Assembly (NCBI RefSeq): GCF_964204645.1
Contig: NC_134028.1
Location: 3,942,501-4,006,500 of the forward strand
Direction: 5' to 3'
From: Tubulanus polymorphus
Taxonomy: Eukaryota; Nemertea; Palaeonemertea; Tubulaniformes; Tubulanidae
DNA length: 64,000 bases
This document shows, piece after piece, positions 63,398 through 64,000 of this stretch (positions are counted from its first letter, which is position 1; each line of letters begins with the position of its first letter). The notes below the pieces were generated by a model. That model was given only the letters and a program-made list of their open reading frames with translations, searched no databases and had not been told where the DNA came from. The translations under genes and the position numbers were made by a program.

Positions 63398-64000
63398 CGT
63401 GAAAATCGCCTCAAAAACCCAGAAAATATCAAAGAATATTTCACAAATTGTAGTTCTCGAGTATGAAGACCCGGAAGTGCGCGCGGCGCCCTTGTTTTCG
63501 TGGACGTACTATTTGCCACCCAAACCCAATCGAGGATTTTTGAAATTCGTGGACCCGCACCGCACTGTGTGACCCCGTCGAGGCAGGTTCTCTCGCCAGA
63601 ACTAAAATGTTTGGTTTTCTCGCCCGAGAAAACCAAAAACCGGATCAAAGTGAAAATTTTTTAATCGTTGGTCGTCGTTGCTCTAGCCGTATCATTTTTT
63701 GGTTGGCCCGAATCAGCCATACGATTTACAGGATTGAGAAAAGTATAATTTTAAATGTATATAAATATGCTAGAAAAATTATGAATGTTACGTAAATAGA
63801 TATAATTTTCTATGAGGGCCAGGCAAAGCCTAAAGGCTGCTAAAGCGAGCACGGGCCCGCCAGCGGGATTGACAGATATAATCGGCTATTTTCTACTGTG
63901 TACTTGTGCAGTTATAATAGGTTGGAATTTGCGAAAGTGATCCTGTGCCGTAGTAGGAAATGAAATATGATTTTGTTTTATGTTTCAGGGTATGCTTATT
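63398..64000 (+). other. Region 5' of the Ly6 gene; possible acceptor of a new + strand gene
   Basis: Upstream of the Ly6 start is a GC-richer patch (63470-63610) that could be a promoter. The window ends with a pyrimidine-rich stretch and a good acceptor, TTTTATGTTTCAG, at about 63976-63988, followed by only 12 bases. A further gene may start here, but its product cannot be judged. Confidence 0.25.

Noticed and set aside
1-64000. CRISPR arrays, operons and bacterial insertion sequences
   Set aside because: None seen; the sequence is clearly eukaryotic nuclear DNA.

Overview
This window is animal nuclear DNA: AT-rich, with short exons bounded by GT/AG introns, eukaryotic tRNA genes and many small foldback transposons. 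The gene families (a neurogenin-type bHLH factor, LAMTOR2, LUC7L, a TMC channel-like protein, a Ly6/uPAR protein, a secreted C-type lectin, a class A GPCR) point to a bilaterian marine invertebrate. I lean towards a spiralian (mollusc, annelid or brachiopod), but nothing here excludes an invertebrate deuterostome. I reconstructed the exon models by hand from reading frame, splice sites and phase. In every multi-exon model the total coding length is a multiple of three and the junction phases agree.

Layout. (1) 1-6100, +: the 3' half of a TMC gene (497 residues visible, 10 exons), entering from the left edge. (2) 18150-7727, -: a 22-exon gene for a 1004-residue protein combining an N-terminal unknown region, a PLAT domain, a Ser/Glu/Arg-rich linker, ankyrin repeats and a charged tail. 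(3) 19018-19989, +: a single-exon rhodopsin-family GPCR interrupted by one in-frame TAA. (4) 21042-20112, -: a four-exon gene for a 145-residue secreted C-type lectin. (5) 21043-31740: about 10.7 kb with no gene I can support. (6) 31745-33454, +: neurogenin-like bHLH gene with a TATA box, a non-coding first exon and one coding exon. (7) 34360-48700: about 14 kb more without a supportable gene; together with (5) this makes neurogenin the lone gene in a regulatory-type desert. (8) 48702-50972: tRNA-Arg(CCT), an ANKRD34-like ankyrin gene and tRNA-Phe(GAA). (9) 59243-52956, -: LUC7L-type splicing factor (10 exons, 400 residues). (10) 59721-60564, +: LAMTOR2 (4 exons, 125 residues), divergent from LUC7L across about 480 bp. 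(11) 63397-62076, -: Ly6/uPAR protein with signal peptide and probable GPI tail (144 residues). The last bases show a possible acceptor for a further + strand gene.

The genes do not form a pathway. They are unrelated housekeeping genes (LUC7L in U1 snRNP splicing, LAMTOR2 in lysosomal mTORC1 signalling) beside signalling and developmental genes, arranged in convergent and divergent pairs. Introns and UTRs carry several families of non-autonomous DNA transposons (hAT-like, pogo/Tigger-like, 3-bp-TSD types and a long-TIR element with a perfect 9-bp target duplication). The points most worth a second look are the PLAT+ankyrin protein, the nonsense-interrupted GPCR, the tandem palindromic nuclear-receptor-type sites at 28606-28632, and the long-TIR foldback element in LUC7L intron 1.
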